DNA from: Patescibacteria group bacterium
Lineage (GTDB): Bacteria; Patescibacteriota; Patescibacteriia; UBA1558; S5-K13
DNA length: 7,919 bases
NCBI GenBank assembly: GCA_028703545.1
Contig: JAQVMR010000045.1
Location: forward strand, 1 to 7,919
Direction of reading: 5' to 3'
This document shows, one piece after another, positions 6,901 to 7,919 of the stretch. The notes below the pieces were generated by a model. That model worked only from the letters and a program-made list of their open reading frames with translations, was not told the origin of the DNA and made no database searches. The position numbers and the translations under genes were made by a program. Within the stretch, counting starts at the first letter, position 1; every line of letters begins with the position of its first letter.

Positions 6901-7346
6901 ATTCAATTCAAAAAGTTTATACAAAAAACAATGATAGAATGTTGTTTTTAATGATTGAGGATTCTTCTTCTCGGATAGAGGTTATTGTTTTTCCAAAATT
7001 ATGCGAAGAATATTTAGATATTTTAGTAGAAGATAATATTGTTTTAGTAAAAGGAAAATTGAATTTTAAAGACGATCAACCAAAAATTTTAGCAGAGAGT
7101 TTTTCAAATCTTAATATCGACAATAGTTCAATTGAAGAAGTAGGGCCCATTGAAATTGATATAAATATTAAATTAAGTAAGGAGCAGGTTGATAATTTTA
7201 AAAAATTATTTTCAAAGTATCCGGGTGGGTCCCCAGTTTATTTTAATATTAAAAAAGGAAAAGTAGTTAATAAGGTAAGGGTAAATGGTTTGGTTCATGA
7301 TTCATATAATTTACGTGAATCAATTGATAAAATTTTAAATCAGTGA
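3939..7346 (+). CDS. dnaE: DNA polymerase III alpha subunit, DnaE1 type
   Basis: DnaE is the catalytic subunit of the replicative C-family DNA polymerase. At 1135 residues it is full length. The N-terminal PHP domain (about 1-275) keeps what look like all metal ligands: His7, His9, Asp16, His41, Glu66, His87, Cys137, Asp206 and His208. The polymerase core carries VGPGRGSAAGS (355-365) and PDIDMDF (397-403), where Asp400 and Asp402 match the catalytic pair of E. coli (401/403). MDFLGL follows, with Asp551 as the third catalytic residue. FQLESSGM (601-608), SLYRPGPM (628-635) and SYGFNKSHA (738-746) follow in normal order. Tandem helix-hairpin-helix sequence lies at about 823-880, a beta-clamp-binding motif QFNIF at 910-914, an OB fold at about 978-1055, and a short C-terminal domain to 1135. 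No intein or frameshift is present. The ATG has no Shine-Dalgarno, but the protein starts exactly at the conserved FVHIHNHT block. A shared transcript with the preceding gene is likely. Confidence 0.98.
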   Translation: MKFVHIHNHTNYSLLDGLPKIKEFVAQAKQYEMSALAITDHGVMYGVIEFYQECLKQKIKPIIGCEFYLARRGMHDKNSNMDAKPYHLILLAKNNIGYKNLLKLTSAAHLDGFYYKPRIDFEILQKYHEGLICSTACLNGQIPKTILSGDIKGAEELIRKYNALFGEDNFYLEMQYHPNEKEQIKVNEILAMFSKKLNIPLLATNDIHYLRPEDKEAQDILMCLQSKKKIDDKNRMNMTNFDLSFRSPEQMMEGFKDYPDAISNTVKIAEMCDVSIELNKILLPYFELPEGKTDNSYLRELCEEGLKQRYDGGITEEIKKQLDYEFNIIEKTGFASYFLIVADFVNWAKNNGIVVGPGRGSAAGSIVSYLLNITDIDPLKYGLIFERFLNPDRISMPDIDMDFADIRRGEIIRYVENKYGKDHVSQIITFGTMAARAAVRDVGRVLGYSYSYCDKIAKMIPQMSSFQEALVVSPELKDAYNTDPQAKTLIDYAKKLEGVARHHSMHACGVIISKDPLTDTVPIQYASSSDQTIISQYSLHPIEDLGLLKMDFLGLSNLTIIENVIEIIEKIHDIKFDLKNIDLKDKKTFELLQKGHTTGVFQLESSGMKRYLKQLKPTEFEDIIAMVSLYRPGPMQFIPDFINGKHGKRKIVYDDPRLEPVLKNTYGIAVYQEQVMEIAKQLAGFTYAEADVLRKAVGKKIKELLDEQKEKLIDGMIKNGTKKSVAEKIWKTIEPFASYGFNKSHATCYAMIAFQTAYFKANYPTEFMASLLTADQNDIEKIAFKIKECEDMGIEVLAPDINKSFSTFTVLGDELKQGHKKIRFGLNAIKNVGSNIVKAIIRERRQNGEFLNIEDFLMRIQDKDLNKKSLESLIKSGAMNDLGEQNLLLKNLDKLLEFNRNQKKESENGQFNIFSGMANYEKPKIKFENYPPVDTREKLLWEKQMLGLYITGHPFKAFESFLAKNIKPISEIKQLKKEQLVEIGGIINSIQKVYTKNNDRMLFLMIEDSSSRIEVIVFPKLCEEYLDILVEDNIVLVKGKLNFKDDQPKILAESFSNLNIDNSSIEEVGPIEIDINIKLSKEQVDNFKKLFSKYPGGSPVYFNIKKGKVVNKVRVNGLVHDSYNLRESIDKILNQ

Positions 7347-7361
7347 TTTTTTTTGTTTTTT
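7337..7361 (+). terminator. Weak terminator-like element at the end of dnaE
   Basis: AAATC (7337-7341) and GATTT (7345-7349) can form a five-pair stem around the stop codon, followed by two T-runs (7347-7354 and 7356-7361). The stem is short, AT-rich and overlaps the coding sequence, so termination may be partial and transcription could continue into the next gene. Confidence 0.3.
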
Positions 7362-7398
7362 GATATATAATTAATAATATAAAAATTAAAATAAAAAT

Positions 7399-7919
7399 AT
7401 GGTAATAAATACAAATTTTGATAATAATATTCAGAGAACAAGGGCAAATTCAATAAGTTCAACTTATAAAAAAATTGCTGGAATATTTATTTTTTCAACA
7501 GTATTTTTAGTTGCCATAATAATTTATTTTTCTTTGTCAAAAGCAGAAATAATTTTAAAAGTAAAAAGTCAGACAGCAAAAATTAGCGCATCAACTCAAG
7601 TAAAGGAAGGAAATACTAATAATAATTATTTAGAGACAAGTGTTTTAAATGGAAGAATGATAGAGTTAACATTAGAGAAAACTAAACAATTTGATGTGCA
7701 AGAGAAAAAAACTTCAGCCGACAAGTATGGTGGAATGATGAAGATTGTAAATAATCGTGCTACACCTCAAACCCTGATTGCAAAAACTAGATATCAGTCA
7801 CAAAATGGAAAAATTTTTAGAATTCAGGAAAAAATTATAGTCCCCGGAAATGCTTCTATAAACGCCTATGTAATTGCAGAAGAGATTGGTGAGGATTATG
7901 CTGAACTTCCTGGAAAGTT
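7399..7919 (+). CDS. Membrane-anchored beta-rich protein, 3' end cut off by window edge
   Basis: The open frame runs from an ATG at 7399 through 173 complete codons to the right edge without a stop. Residues 1-22 are polar (many Asn and Ser) and presumably cytoplasmic. A transmembrane helix spans about 26-46, and the remainder should be extracytoplasmic. The visible outer part is beta-rich. MMKIVNNRATPQTLIAKTRY (113-132), then GKIFRIQEKIIVPGNASI (137-154) and GEDYAEL (164-170), match a pattern I recall from abundant CPR surface proteins sometimes labelled baseplate J-like. That is memory of a pattern, not a search result. The start is the only ATG before the helix. It lacks a Shine-Dalgarno and lies 52 bases after dnaE, in a gap with a possible -10 (TATAAT at 7366-7371) but no matching -35. 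Confidence 0.8.
   Translation, partial: MVINTNFDNNIQRTRANSISSTYKKIAGIFIFSTVFLVAIIIYFSLSKAEIILKVKSQTAKISASTQVKEGNTNNNYLETSVLNGRMIELTLEKTKQFDVQEKKTSADKYGGMMKIVNNRATPQTLIAKTRYQSQNGKIFRIQEKIIVPGNASINAYVIAEEIGEDYAELPGK

Overview
The window is AT-rich throughout and carries housekeeping genes of a bacterium that I think belongs to the Candidate Phyla Radiation (Patescibacteria/Parcubacteria-like). Three things suggest this. The genes use the standard code with very A/T-biased codons. Two membrane-anchored, beta-rich proteins of unknown function resemble proteins I associate with that group. Nearly all genes lack a Shine-Dalgarno sequence. The assignment is inference from style and gene content and would need a database search to confirm.

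Layout, left to right. At 1-1027 (minus) is the 5' three quarters of asnS, encoding asparaginyl-tRNA synthetase; the gene runs off the left edge. The 361-base gap at 1028-1388 is densely organised. It holds a minus-strand promoter for asnS, built on a perfect 18-bp palindrome with an extended -10 on both strands, and a plus-strand TTGACA promoter. It also holds a strong ribosome binding site, a previously easy-to-miss 29-codon gene for a one-helix membrane peptide (1210-1299), and a clear intrinsic terminator. At 1389-3317 (minus) lies a two-gene unit: an unknown bitopic membrane protein followed directly, with zero spacing, by rodA, the SEDS peptidoglycan glycosyltransferase of cell elongation.

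A 210-base divergent intergenic region (3318-3527) separates that unit from a rightward series: a 107-residue membrane protein of unknown function, dnaE (replicative DNA polymerase III alpha subunit, complete), and the start of a membrane-anchored protein that runs off the right edge. The region contains an extended -10 promoter, a GC-rich 15-base hairpin just before the 107-residue gene, and a long-range inverted repeat whose one arm covers the start codon of the minus-strand gene.

The large genes do core jobs (aminoacylation, wall elongation, replication) and are not obviously linked in function. No mobile elements, CRISPR arrays, tRNAs or rRNAs were seen. The most unusual part is the self-contained small-peptide transcription unit at about 1150-1366. 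It has the only canonical Shine-Dalgarno in the window, a 16-bp palindrome inside its coding sequence, and its own terminator.
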